Shown in pieces: positions 19,551 through 27,015 of a stretch of DNA of 64,000 nt. The DNA comes from Photobacterium jeanii. GTDB lineage: Bacteria; Pseudomonadota; Gammaproteobacteria; Enterobacterales; Vibrionaceae. The translations under genes and the position numbers were made by a program. How positions within the stretch are numbered: the stretch's first letter is position 1; each line of letters starts with the position of its first letter. The notes below the pieces were generated by a model. The model did not search any database. It was not told where the DNA came from and saw only the letters and a program-made list of their open reading frames with translations. The stretch lies in the NCBI RefSeq assembly GCF_001650345.1, contig NZ_LVHF01000017.1, forward strand, positions 457 to 64,456, read 5' to 3'.

Positions 19551-19580
19551 AACAAAGGGACCTAAGGTCCCTTTGTTGTT
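19551..19580. terminator. Bidirectional terminator between brnQ and the CNNM gene
   Basis: AACAAAGGGACC/GGTCCCTTTGTT with loop TAA (19551-19562 with 19566-19577), A-rich before and T-rich after, between converging genes. Confidence 0.88.
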
Positions 19581-19612
19581 TTCTGTTACTTGCAAAGTTT
19601 GAACTGCGAGGG

Positions 19613-20668
19613 TTACTCGTCGTCTTTGCTTTCGATCACGCCATGCAGTTTTTTCCAGCGCTCCCAGCGCTGAAATGCCAGTTGCTGCATGTCGGTGTTT
19701 TTGTCGGCTTCATCGACGATTTCTTCTCCCACTAAGTGTTCAAAGATATCTTCCATCGTCACCAGACCTTGCACCGTACCGTATTCATCGACAACCAAGA
19801 CCAACTGCGAACGCTCTTTCATTAGCTGTTCAAACGCTTTTGGTACGCTTACCGTGTTCAGTACCACAGGAATTGGGCGCATTAAGGTGCCCAGTTCTTT
19901 ATTGCCACGACCGGCTTGGCTTTCGGCAAAAAGCTCTAAGCGGTGGACGAAACCAATGATGTCGTCTTTCTGCTCGGTGTAAATCAATGGGCGTGAAAAT
20001 GGGCTGTCTTTGTGCTCACCCAAAAATTCGTTGATGGTTTGCTCAGCCTCAACGCGAAACAGTACCGGGCGTGGGGTCATGATTTTGGTAACGCTCACGT
20101 CGCGAAACTGCAGCAGGTTCGCCAAAATTTTTGATTCACCTTCAGCCAGCTCACCTGATTCACGCGCCAGCATTGCCATTGCGGACAGCTCATCACGTAG
20201 CTTGGGTTGCTCATGACCGTGCGCGAGGCGACGGGTAATTTGCTCTGATAGCCAAACAAATGGGGTTAATGCCCAAACCATCCAGCGTAATAGCGTTGCT
20301 GACGTTGGCGCAAGCTGACGCCAGTAAGTAGCACCGATTGTTTTCGGGATGATCTCTGAAAACAATAGAATCGCAAAAGTTAGGAACGCGGAAAATGCCC
20401 CTAACCATTGGCTGCCAAATACCACTGCCGCTTGGGCACCTGCGGTTGCAGCACCCACGGTATGAGCAATGGTATTAAGAGTTAGGATCGAGGCCAACGG
20501 GCGGTCGATATTATCTTTTAGTGCCGCCAAACGTGGTGCGGCTGGGTGATTTTGCTGACGCAAAGAGCCAATATAACTTGGCGAGATACTCAAAAGAACG
20601 GCTTCAAGCACCGAACAAATAAACGAAACACCAATCGCAATCGCGATGTAAATCGTAAGGAGTAACAT
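19613..20668 (-). CDS. CNNM/CBS-domain integral membrane protein (CorB/CorC-type)
   Basis: The N-terminal CNNM (DUF21) membrane domain has about four hydrophobic segments and the block LLFSEIIPKTIGATYW. It is followed by a CBS pair: first repeat starting near VTKIMTPRPVLFRV, second with LVLVVDEYGTVQGLVTMEDIFEHLVGE, split here only by prose. Proteins of this family are implicated in magnesium or other divalent-cation efflux and resistance; the CBS pair probably senses a nucleotide. It lacks the C-terminal CorC/HlyC domain of longer members. I prefer the ATG at 20668 (MLLLTIYIAIA, with AGGT upstream); the ATG at 20680 lacks a ribosome site. Transcribed alone, convergent with brnQ and divergent from hupA. 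Confidence 0.85.
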   Translation of the reverse strand: MLLLTIYIAIAIGVSFICSVLEAVLLSISPSYIGSLRQQNHPAAPRLAALKDNIDRPLASILTLNTIAHTVGAATAGAQAAVVFGSQWLGAFSAFLTFAILLFSEIIPKTIGATYWRQLAPTSATLLRWMVWALTPFVWLSEQITRRLAHGHEQPKLRDELSAMAMLARESGELAEGESKILANLLQFRDVSVTKIMTPRPVLFRVEAEQTINEFLGEHKDSPFSRPLIYTEQKDDIIGFVHRLELFAESQAGRGNKELGTLMRPIPVVLNTVSVPKAFEQLMKERSQLVLVVDEYGTVQGLVTMEDIFEHLVGEEIVDEADKNTDMQQLAFQRWERWKKLHGVIESKDDE

Positions 20669-20894
20669 GGTTACCTGCATTTAATTGATAGACTTCGCTT
20701 ATATTATTCGCTCTTGCAATACTCGCCTACAATTTTTTTGCTACTCAAATCCGTAACATTTTGTGAACTTGCGCTCAGTTTATGGTTAAAGACTCCGCAT
20801 CTAGCCAATTCAGAGCTGACAAACCTTTGCCACAAAGGCTTCTTTTGAATTAGAGTTGATGCGTCTGAAGAACAAACCTTAGAAGGGAAACCAA

Positions 20895-21167
20895 ATGAAC
20901 AAGACCCAACTGATTGACCTAATCGCAGAAAAAGCGGATCTTTCTAAAGCTCAAGCTAAAGCTGCGCTAGAGTCAACACTTGAGGGCATTACTGACGCGC
21001 TTAAAGAAGGTGAACAAGTTCAGCTTATCGGTTTTGGTACTTTTAAAGTAAACCACCGCGCAGCACGCACTGGCCGTAACCCACAAACTGGCCAAGAGAT
21101 CCAGATCGCAGCAGCAAACGTTCCTGCATTCGTTTCTGGTAAAGCGCTGAAAGACGCAGTGAAATAA
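20895..21167 (+). CDS. hupA: DNA-binding protein HU-alpha
   Basis: HU is the abundant nucleoid protein that bends DNA and stabilises nucleoid loops. The 90-residue product is collinear with E. coli HU-alpha: start [20 protein letters not shown], beta-arm tip [12 protein letters not shown] (about residues 60-71 with the intercalating Pro), and end [20 protein letters not shown] lies before the ATG. Position between yjaG and yjaH agrees with E. coli, apart from the two inserted genes. A strong terminator begins 5 nt after the stop. Confidence 0.98.
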   Translation: MNKTQLIDLIAEKADLSKAQAKAALESTLEGITDALKEGEQVQLIGFGTFKVNHRAARTGRNPQTGQEIQIAAANVPAFVSGKALKDAVK

Positions 21168-21172
21168 TCTAT

Positions 21173-21205
21173 ACTCCGCCAGTATCCTTGCTGGCGGAGT
21201 TTTTC
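21173..21205 (+). terminator. Terminator after hupA, abutting the yjaH start
   Basis: ACTCCGCCAG/CTGGCGGAGT (21173-21182 with 21191-21200) plus TTTTT. The yjaH ATG is only 4 nt beyond the T-run, so yjaH is either read-through dependent or has a promoter inside hupA. Confidence 0.92.
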
Positions 21206-21209
21206 TTAT

Positions 21210-21908
21210 ATGAAGCGATCTTTCCTTTTCCTCCTCTCATCGTTTCTGCTTGTCGGTTGTGCATCAACCCAGCTTCCTGAAAATCCAGTGACTCAAATTG
21301 AAACCCATGTTGGCGGCCAATCGCTCGGCGATAGCACTAGCGTGTATTGGTATACCCATCGTCAAAACCGTCCTATGTCACTTGCCGAGCGAGTATGGCA
21401 AGGCGACTACGGTGAATACCAAACTGTGTATCGTTGGCGTGCAGGTAAGCTGCGAGAAGTAAAACGTGAAGGCACTCAGCTCCAAGGGGCGCAAGTGAAG
21501 CCGTTCACGCTTCATGTTCGCTACGACACCCAAGGGCAAGCGGTCTTTCAACGTTACTTATCGGATGGGGTCGTGTTACCACTGTCGGACACCCAGCTGT
21601 TTCGTTACGCCAAGCAAGCCGATAAAGCGCTAGATACCATCAAAGCACAGAGCAAAGACAACATTGGCTTAGTACAAGGGCAATGGCATAACGGTAAGTT
21701 AGTGCGGTGTGGTGATGGCAAGGCGCTTACGGTGCGCTTTAGCGACGCGTTACCAGATTACCTTCAACAGCAGCTAGATACGCCTCAACAGGGCTATTTT
21801 ATGGCGGTGACGGGTAAGGTACGTCGTAGTGAGTTAACGACGTCTGAGCTGTTACTGCTTCAACCTGGGGGCAGTTGCTTGGTATCGCCAGATACTGAGA
21901 GCGAATAA
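21210..21908 (+). CDS. yjaH: YjaH-like lipoprotein (DUF1481)
   Basis: A 232-residue lipoprotein of unknown function follows hupA and precedes purD, the E. coli yjaH position. The signal peptide is MKRSFLFLLSSFLLVGC with lipobox LVGC (C17), and Ala at +2 predicts outer-membrane sorting. The mature part contains several short conserved-looking stretches (SVYWYTHRQNRP, YRWRAGKLREV) and otherwise no domain I can name. No Shine-Dalgarno sequence precedes the ATG, because the T-run of the hupA terminator ends 4 nt before it; this is unusual. The start is fixed by the signal peptide. Confidence 0.85.
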   Translation: MKRSFLFLLSSFLLVGCASTQLPENPVTQIETHVGGQSLGDSTSVYWYTHRQNRPMSLAERVWQGDYGEYQTVYRWRAGKLREVKREGTQLQGAQVKPFTLHVRYDTQGQAVFQRYLSDGVVLPLSDTQLFRYAKQADKALDTIKAQSKDNIGLVQGQWHNGKLVRCGDGKALTVRFSDALPDYLQQQLDTPQQGYFMAVTGKVRRSELTTSELLLLQPGGSCLVSPDTESE

Positions 21909-21948
21909 TCGGTATTGTCCGCCGATAAGCCGAGATAGATTTAAATGA

Positions 21949-21974
21949 AAAAACGCGCCGATGGGCGCGTTTTT
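21949..21974. terminator. Bidirectional terminator between yjaH and purD
   Basis: AAAAACGCGCC/GGCGCGTTTTT, loop GATG, between converging genes; A-run and T-run serve both directions. Confidence 0.93.
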
Positions 21975-22020
21975 GTTATTGGGCTAGGCTTGCAAAATCA
22001 CCATATTGGCGAAGCTTAGT

Positions 22021-23310
22021 TTATTTTGCTTGCTCGCGAGCAATGGCACGGTAGCCGATATCATTGCGGTGGAACATGCCATCCCAGCTAATTTGTTTCG
22101 CCAGTGCGTAAGCGCGTTGCTGCGCTTCAGATACGCTATTACCCAGAGCGGTGGCACACAGTACGCGACCGCCGTTGGTCACCACATCGCCTGCTTGGTT
22201 CGCCGTACCGGCGTGGAAGACTTTCTCGCCAGCCACTTCTTGTTGTGGTAAGCCTGAAATCACATCGCCTTTATTGTAAGACGCTGGGTAACCACCTGCT
22301 GCCAGTACGATACCGATAGACGCACGTGGGTCCCACTTAGACTCAACAGTCTCTAGCTTCTTGTCGACAGCAGCTAGGCAAAGCTCAACGAGGTCTGACT
22401 CCATACGCATCATGATAGGTTGCGTTTCTGGATCGCCGAAGCGGCAGTTGTACTCGATCACTTTTGGTGTACCGTCTTGATCGATCATCAAGCCAGCATA
22501 GAGGAAACCTGTGTAGGGGTGACCCTCAGCCGCCATGCCGCGTACGGTCGGGTAGATCACCTCATCCATGATGCGGTTGTGGATTTCTGGTGTCACCACA
22601 GGCGCTGGTGAGTAAGCACCCATACCACCTGTGTTTGGTCCTGTGTCTTTATCACCAACACGTTTGTGGTCTTGGCTGGTGGCCATTGGTAGAACGTTCT
22701 CGCCATCGACCATCACGATAAAGCTTGCTTCTTCACCGTCGAGGAACTCTTCGATCACCACGCGGCTGCCCGCTTCACCAAAGGCATTGCCAGCCAGCAT
22801 GTCTTTGATCGCATCTTCGGCTTCTTCAAGTGTCATCGCGACAATAACACCTTTACCGGCAGCAAGGCCGTCGGCTTTAACTACAATCGGTGCGCCTTGT
22901 TCACGAACGTAAGCAAGTGCTGGTTCGATTTCAGTGAAGTTAGCGTAAGCGCCTGTTGGGATTTGGTGGCGAGCTAGGAAATCTTTAGTGAAAGCTTTTG
23001 AGCCTTCAAGTTGGGCTGCGGCTTCGGTCGGACCAAAGATAGGGAGGCCAGCAGCTTGGAATGCATCGACTACACCGATCACCAATGGCGCTTCAGGACC
23101 CACAATGGTTAGCTCAATGGCTTTCTCTTTGGCAAAGGCAACCAGTGCTTCGATGTCTTCGACACCGATAGCGACATTTTCAAGTTTCGGCTCAAGTGCT
23201 GTCCCTGCGTTACCTGGGGCAATGAAAACTGTCTCAACATTTGGGTTTTGAGCGGCTTTCCAACCTAGTGCGTGTTCACGACCGCCTGCGCCAATAATCA
23301 ATACATTCAT
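22021..23310 (-). CDS. purD: Phosphoribosylamine-glycine ligase (GAR synthetase)
   Basis: PurD joins glycine to 5-phosphoribosylamine with ATP in the second step of purine synthesis. The 429-residue product has the N-terminal domain (MNVLIIGAGGREHALGWKAA), the ATP-grasp core (PIVVKADGLAAGKGVIVA at about residues 136-153), and the metal-ligand signature VIEYNCRFGDPETQ (about 283-296). Length matches the family. It is downstream of purH on the same strand, as in enterobacteria, but 283 nt away with an ERIC-like palindrome in the gap, so its expression may depend on read-through across that structure or on a separate promoter. Confidence 0.98.
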   Translation of the reverse strand: MNVLIIGAGGREHALGWKAAQNPNVETVFIAPGNAGTALEPKLENVAIGVEDIEALVAFAKEKAIELTIVGPEAPLVIGVVDAFQAAGLPIFGPTEAAAQLEGSKAFTKDFLARHQIPTGAYANFTEIEPALAYVREQGAPIVVKADGLAAGKGVIVAMTLEEAEDAIKDMLAGNAFGEAGSRVVIEEFLDGEEASFIVMVDGENVLPMATSQDHKRVGDKDTGPNTGGMGAYSPAPVVTPEIHNRIMDEVIYPTVRGMAAEGHPYTGFLYAGLMIDQDGTPKVIEYNCRFGDPETQPIMMRMESDLVELCLAAVDKKLETVESKWDPRASIGIVLAAGGYPASYNKGDVISGLPQQEVAGEKVFHAGTANQAGDVVTNGGRVLCATALGNSVSEAQQRAYALAKQISWDGMFHRNDIGYRAIAREQAK

Positions 23311-23479
23311 GTTTTAAAATCCTTATAGCTGCGTCAGTGTCTTTATTTCTGTGTCAAACATGCTCACTTATGGTCATAAGCTCCGCGTGTTCTCCTTGAA
23401 CTAAAGCCACTGACTTGCTCTAACGTATTTCAAATATCGAAATATTTAAAAAACAAAATTATAAGTTTTGCTCAAAGTA

Positions 23480-23591
23480 GTTGGTGGTGTGACTAGGCAA
23501 CAATTGAGCCCATCCCCGGGAGCATAGCTCGCTATGTGACTGGGGTGGGCGAAAGCAGTTAACAACGCCACAATGCCAAATACGATGAGGA
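23480..23591. repeat. ERIC-like imperfect palindromic repeat between purH and purD
   Basis: The centre is an extended inverted repeat: GCCCA-T-CCCC (23508-23517) pairs with GGGGTGGGC (23542-23550), and CATAG/CTATG sits inside around a CTCG loop. The right half, CTATGTGACTGGGGTGGGCG, closely matches the published ERIC core AGTAAGTGACTGGGGTGAGC. The outer parts (TTGGTGGTGTGACTAGGCAAC on the left, GTTAACAACGCCACAATGCC on the right) are also partly complementary. Total extent is about 110-125 bp, close to the standard ERIC size, ending just before the purH stop. ERIC elements occur in Enterobacteriaceae and Vibrionaceae. Ends are approximate; it may be transcribed in the purHD mRNA. Confidence 0.75.
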
Positions 23592-23593
23592 AA

Positions 23594-25186
23594 TTAGTGG
23601 CGGAAGTGGCGCATACCAGTAAAGATCATCGCCATGCCGTGCTCGTCTGCAGCATCAATCACTTCTTGATCGCGCATTGAGCCACCAGGCTGAATCACAC
23701 ACTTAATGCCGGCTTCTGCGGCTGCGTCGATACCGTCACGGAACGGGAAGAAGGCATCCGATGCCATTACGCTTCCTGCGACTTCTAGGTTTTCATCTGC
23801 GGCTTTGATGCCGGCAATTTTCGCAGAGTACACACGGCTCATTTGACCGGCACCAACACCGATAGTCATGTTGCCTTTTGCGTATACAATCGCGTTAGAT
23901 TTCACGTATTTCGCGACTTTCCAGCAGAATAGCGCATCGCGTAATTCTTCTTCGCTTGGTTGACGCTTAGATACTACTTTCAAGTCATCTTGAGAAACCA
24001 TGCCTTGGTCACGGTCTTGAACCAGTAAGCCGCCGTTTACACGTTTTACATCAAAACCCGTCGTCTTGGTTGACCATTCGCCACACTCAAGCAGACGTAC
24101 GTTTTTCTTCGCAGCAACAATGTCAACGGCTTCAGCTGAGACTGATGGTGCGATGATCACTTCCACAAACTGACGGTCAACAATCGCTTGTGCGGTTGCG
24201 GCGTCTAGCTCTTGGTTGAATGCGATGATGCCACCAAAAGCAGACGTTGGGTCGGTTTGGTAGGCACGGTCGTAGGCTTCAAGGATGTTATCGCCCAGTG
24301 CAACGCCACAAGGGTTCGCGTGTTTGACGATCACACAAGCTGGTTGGTCGAATTCTTTCACACACTCAAGAGCGGCATCGGTATCGGCGATGTTGTTGTA
24401 AGACAGCGCTTTACCTTGGATTTGGCGCGCTGTAGCGACTGATGCTTCTTGTGGATTGCTTTCTACGTAGAATGCCGCGGCTTGGTGGCTGTTCTCACCG
24501 TAGCGCATGTCTTGTTTCTTCTCGAACTGCTGGTTGAAAGTGCGTGGGAACTTCGATTCCTCGTCACCTTCTTTGTTGTCGCCGTACGATGGCACCATAG
24601 TACCGAAGTAGTTAGCGATCATGCCGTCGTAAGAGGCGGTGTGCTCAAAAGCAGCGATAGCAAGGTCAAAACGCGTTGCGTGAGTCAGTGACTTGTCGTT
24701 TGCGTCCATTTCAGCGATAACACGGTCGTAATCGTGCGCGTTGACCACGATAGTGACGTCTTTGTGGTTTTTTGCTGCGCTGCGAACCATTGTCGGGCCG
24801 CCGATATCAATGTTTTCAACCGCGTCTTCTAGGGTACAACCCGCTTTAGCAACGGTGGTTGCAAACGGGTATAGGTTTACTACAACCATATCGATTGGGT
24901 TAATGCCGTGTGTTGCCATCACGTCATCATCTTGACCACGACGACCAAGTACACCACCATGCACTTTCGGGTGTAGGGTCTTAACGCGGCCATCCATCAT
25001 TTCTGGAAAGCCAGTGTAATCAGAAACTTCAGTAACTTTGATACCTTGCTCAGCAAGCAGGCGAGCAGTACCACCAGTCGAAAGGATGTCGACACCACGG
25101 TTGGCTAGAGCTTGTGCGAATTCAACAATACCAGTTTTGTCTGATACGCTAATAAGCGCACGGCGGATAGGACGAGCGTTTTCCAT
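23594..25186 (-). CDS. purH: Bifunctional AICAR formyltransferase / IMP cyclohydrolase
   Basis: PurH carries out the last two steps of IMP synthesis. The N-terminal MGS-like cyclohydrolase domain covers about residues 1-145 ([15 protein letters not shown], then [16 protein letters not shown]). The transformylase domain follows, with [28 protein letters not shown] (catalytic Lys-His) and the C-terminal [15 protein letters not shown] and [12 protein letters not shown] chose ATG 25186 ([17 protein letters not shown]), giving 530 residues against 529 in E. coli and with AGAGAAG upstream. An open frame runs on upstream to 25291 but has no family counterpart. A PurR-controlled promoter lies at 25321-25358. 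Confidence 0.98.
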   Translation of the reverse strand: MENARPIRRALISVSDKTGIVEFAQALANRGVDILSTGGTARLLAEQGIKVTEVSDYTGFPEMMDGRVKTLHPKVHGGVLGRRGQDDDVMATHGINPIDMVVVNLYPFATTVAKAGCTLEDAVENIDIGGPTMVRSAAKNHKDVTIVVNAHDYDRVIAEMDANDKSLTHATRFDLAIAAFEHTASYDGMIANYFGTMVPSYGDNKEGDEESKFPRTFNQQFEKKQDMRYGENSHQAAAFYVESNPQEASVATARQIQGKALSYNNIADTDAALECVKEFDQPACVIVKHANPCGVALGDNILEAYDRAYQTDPTSAFGGIIAFNQELDAATAQAIVDRQFVEVIIAPSVSAEAVDIVAAKKNVRLLECGEWSTKTTGFDVKRVNGGLLVQDRDQGMVSQDDLKVVSKRQPSEEELRDALFCWKVAKYVKSNAIVYAKGNMTIGVGAGQMSRVYSAKIAGIKAADENLEVAGSVMASDAFFPFRDGIDAAAEAGIKCVIQPGGSMRDQEVIDAADEHGMAMIFTGMRHFRH

Positions 25187-25320
25187 TGCAAGCTTCTCTT
25201 TGATACACGGGAATAGGATATTTTCCAAAACGAAGCGTCTCGTTTGGTTTTGGGAAATATCCTCGACTAAAATCGCGTAGTGCCGAGTCATTTAATGGTG
25301 TGATAGGTTTGATGGCGCGT

Positions 25321-25348
25321 ATTTTACATGATTTTATCTATTGCGCAA
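25321..25348 (-). promoter_or_regulatory. sigma-70 promoter of purH(D)
   Basis: On the minus strand TTGCGC (25343-25348) and TAAAAT (25321-25326) are separated by 16 nt. The -35 hexamer is part of the PurR box, so repressor binding would directly block polymerase. Confidence 0.65.
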
Positions 25349-25358
25349 ACGTTTGCTT
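25343..25358. promoter_or_regulatory. PurR operator
   Basis: GCGCAAACGTTTGCTT contains the perfect palindrome CAAACGTTTG (25346-25355) and matches the PurR consensus ACGCAAACGTTTTCGT. It overlaps the -35 of the purH promoter. In E. coli purHD is a PurR target. Confidence 0.85.
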
Positions 25359-25403
25359 TATGGGTTTTGTCACTCTTCGGTTGTCAATGTAGGAGTAGCC
25401 GCG

Positions 25404-25880
25404 ATGTATTTAATTGGTCAATTGGCCAAACGCTCTGGGGTAAGTAGCGATACTTTAAGGTTTTATGAGAAGAATGGTTTATTGCAACCTGCGGGGCGCA
25501 GTGACAGCGGTTATCGGCTTTATAGTGAAGAAAATTTATCGCGGGTGAAGTTCATTATGCGCTCGAAAGCGGTTGGGCTGAGTTTGGATGAAATTCGGGA
25601 GCTGTTAGATATTCGGTTGGAAGCCAGCCAGCATAGCTGCGCAGAAGTCAAAGCCATTACTCAAGCGAAGCTCAACGAAGTGGATGCCAAAATAGCAGAA
25701 CTCACGCGGATCCGTCGTGCGCTAAAAAGCATAAACGATGCTTGTTGTGGACACGTTGATGATGATGCGAGCCATTGTTCGATTTTGGAAGCGCTGGGCG
25801 ATCAGCATGAGGGAAGCGAGGTGAAAGCCCCGGCAGAGCAATGCTGCACCGGGCGCTGTGCGAAGTCAGGCTCAAATTAG
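25404..25880 (+). CDS. zntR: MerR-family regulator ZntR (zinc-responsive)
   Basis: ZntR distorts the long spacer of the zntA promoter to activate zinc/cadmium/lead efflux. The 158-residue product has the N-terminal winged helix-turn-helix (MYLIGQLAKRSGVSSDTLRF), a dimerisation helix and the metal-binding residues in ZntR-like positions: C79 (in QHSCAEV), C114-C115 (NDACCGHVD) and C125 (SHCSILEA). The region SHCSILEAL matches the E. coli ZntR C-terminal part, which separates it from CueR. Extra C-terminal cysteines (EQCCTGRCAKSG) are not in the E. coli protein. Start 25404 has AGGAG 8 nt upstream. zntA is not next to it in this window. Confidence 0.87.
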   Translation: MYLIGQLAKRSGVSSDTLRFYEKNGLLQPAGRSDSGYRLYSEENLSRVKFIMRSKAVGLSLDEIRELLDIRLEASQHSCAEVKAITQAKLNEVDAKIAELTRIRRALKSINDACCGHVDDDASHCSILEALGDQHEGSEVKAPAEQCCTGRCAKSGSN

Positions 25881-26092
25881 CTTTTGCTTTCGTCTTTAGA
25901 GGTCGCTTCTTTGGCGTTCTCAATGGCATCTTTGGTGGTGTCACGGAAAAAATGCCCAGTTGCACGCGTTGCATCACGAGTGGCGTGGCCGATATCACGA
26001 AAGCCGTCTTTTAGGTCTTGCTTCTCTTGAGCCGAGCAACCCATTAGAACTAGGCTGCTAAGGGCGATAGCCGTTAGGATGGTTTTTTTCAT
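25877..26092 (-). CDS. Small lipoprotein of unknown function
   Basis: A 71-residue predicted lipoprotein: signal MKKTILTAIALSSLVLMGC with C19 as the lipidated cysteine and Ser at +2. The mature part is short, charged and probably helical, with a repeating pattern RDIGHATRDATRATGHFFRD and end KEATSKDESKS. It converges on zntR and their last 4 nt overlap. I do not recognise a family with assigned function. Confidence 0.7.
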   Translation of the reverse strand: MKKTILTAIALSSLVLMGCSAQEKQDLKDGFRDIGHATRDATRATGHFFRDTTKDAIENAKEATSKDESKS

Positions 26093-26285
26093 CTACTTGG
26101 GTCCAAAGTTACAAAAAAATCTGGCGCCTAGTGTAGCGAAATCTGGCAGCGAGAAAACCTTTAACTGCACCTTAGTGTGAATGGCTGACTAAGTGCTGGT
26201 GGCGGTTTTTGTGGTGTTATGAGTAGTGGAACCGTAATAACTGTGTTAATTTCAATAGCATGAATTGCAGTAGATAAGGATTATC

Positions 26286-26567
26286 ATGCTAAAAAATAAC
26301 GAGTATTTTGACGGGCAAGTGAAGTCGATTGGGTTTGAAACCCAAGGCGATCACTGTAGTGTCGGTGTGATGGTGCCGGGTGACTATAAGTTTGCGACTG
26401 CTGCCCCTGAGCGGATGACGGTAGTAAAAGGTGCAATGACGGTGAAATTACCCGGCCATGTGGAATGGGAAACCTACCATGCGGGGGATGATTTTGAAGT
26501 GCCGGGCGACGCTTCGTTCGAGGTGCAGGTATCAGCACCCACCGCCTATTTATGTGATTATTTATAA
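26286..26567 (+). CDS. ppnP: Pyrimidine/purine nucleoside phosphorylase PpnP
   Basis: PpnP (formerly YaiE, DUF1255) is a small cupin that splits many nucleosides with phosphate into base and ribose-1-phosphate. The 93-residue product covers the entire family: NEYFDGQVKSIGFE at the N-terminus, GVMVPGDYKFATAAPERM in the middle and the cupin block GDDFEVPGDASFEVQV. AAGGA precedes the ATG. It stands alone with its own terminator just downstream. Confidence 0.93.
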   Translation: MLKNNEYFDGQVKSIGFETQGDHCSVGVMVPGDYKFATAAPERMTVVKGAMTVKLPGHVEWETYHAGDDFEVPGDASFEVQVSAPTAYLCDYL

Positions 26568-26573
26568 AGAGAG

Positions 26574-26600
26574 AGCTCCGCAATGGCGGGGCTTTTTTTT
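26574..26600 (+). terminator. Intrinsic terminator after ppnP
   Basis: AGCTCCGC/GCGGGGCT (one U-G pair), loop AATG, then eight T. Confidence 0.9.
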
Positions 26601-26634
26601 GTCTGAAATTTGAGGAAAAACGGAGAGAGCAACA

Positions 26635-26940
26635 ATGATATTGGAAGTCGCGTTACTGGATGTAAAGCAAGGACAGCAAGCTGCATTTGAAAACGCATTT
26701 GCCGAAGCGCAACAGATCATTAGCGGTATGAGTGGGTATATTTCTCATCAGTTGCAAAAGTGCATCGAAAAAGACCATCGCTACGTGCTGCTAGTGAACT
26801 GGGAAACGCTCGATGATCATCAAGTGGGTTTTCGCCAATCCAGCGAATACCAACAATGGCGTGACTTGCTACATCACTTCTACCTGAACTTCCCTGAGGT
26901 CGAACACTTCACCGCCTTATACCCGAATGATGCTGCTTAG
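26635..26940 (+). CDS. Antibiotic biosynthesis monooxygenase (ABM) domain protein
   Basis: A 101-residue single-domain ferredoxin-fold protein of the ABM superfamily. The N-terminal strand MILEVALLDVKQGQQAAFENAF and the motif GYISHQLQKCIEKDHRYVLL are typical, split here by prose. The closing block VNWETLDDHQVGFRQSSEYQ with the His-containing HFTALYP end also fits. Family members range from quinol monooxygenases to heme-degrading enzymes; no residue here decides between them. It lies 34 nt after the ppnP terminator, in a separate unit with a terminator behind it. Confidence 0.8.
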   Translation: MILEVALLDVKQGQQAAFENAFAEAQQIISGMSGYISHQLQKCIEKDHRYVLLVNWETLDDHQVGFRQSSEYQQWRDLLHHFYLNFPEVEHFTALYPNDAA

Positions 26941-26965
26941 GCTGATGAGTGGCGAGGCATAAAGG

Positions 26966-26998
26966 AATAAGGCTAACCGCGGTTAGCCTTATTGTTAT
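26966..26998. terminator. Bidirectional terminator after the ABM gene
   Basis: AATAAGGCTAAC/GTTAGCCTTATT around CGCG (26966-26977 with 26982-26993), between converging genes; T-rich on the plus side. Confidence 0.8.
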
Positions 26999-27015
26999 TC
27001 TCATTCATGCTGAGA

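Noticed and set aside
25187..25291. 35-residue N-terminal extension of purH
   Set aside because: Absent from the family; ATG 25186 has a ribosome site and gives the E. coli length.
22000..25300. Many long plus-strand frames opposite purD and purH
   Set aside because: They mirror codon bias of the real genes and lack family patterns and ribosome sites.
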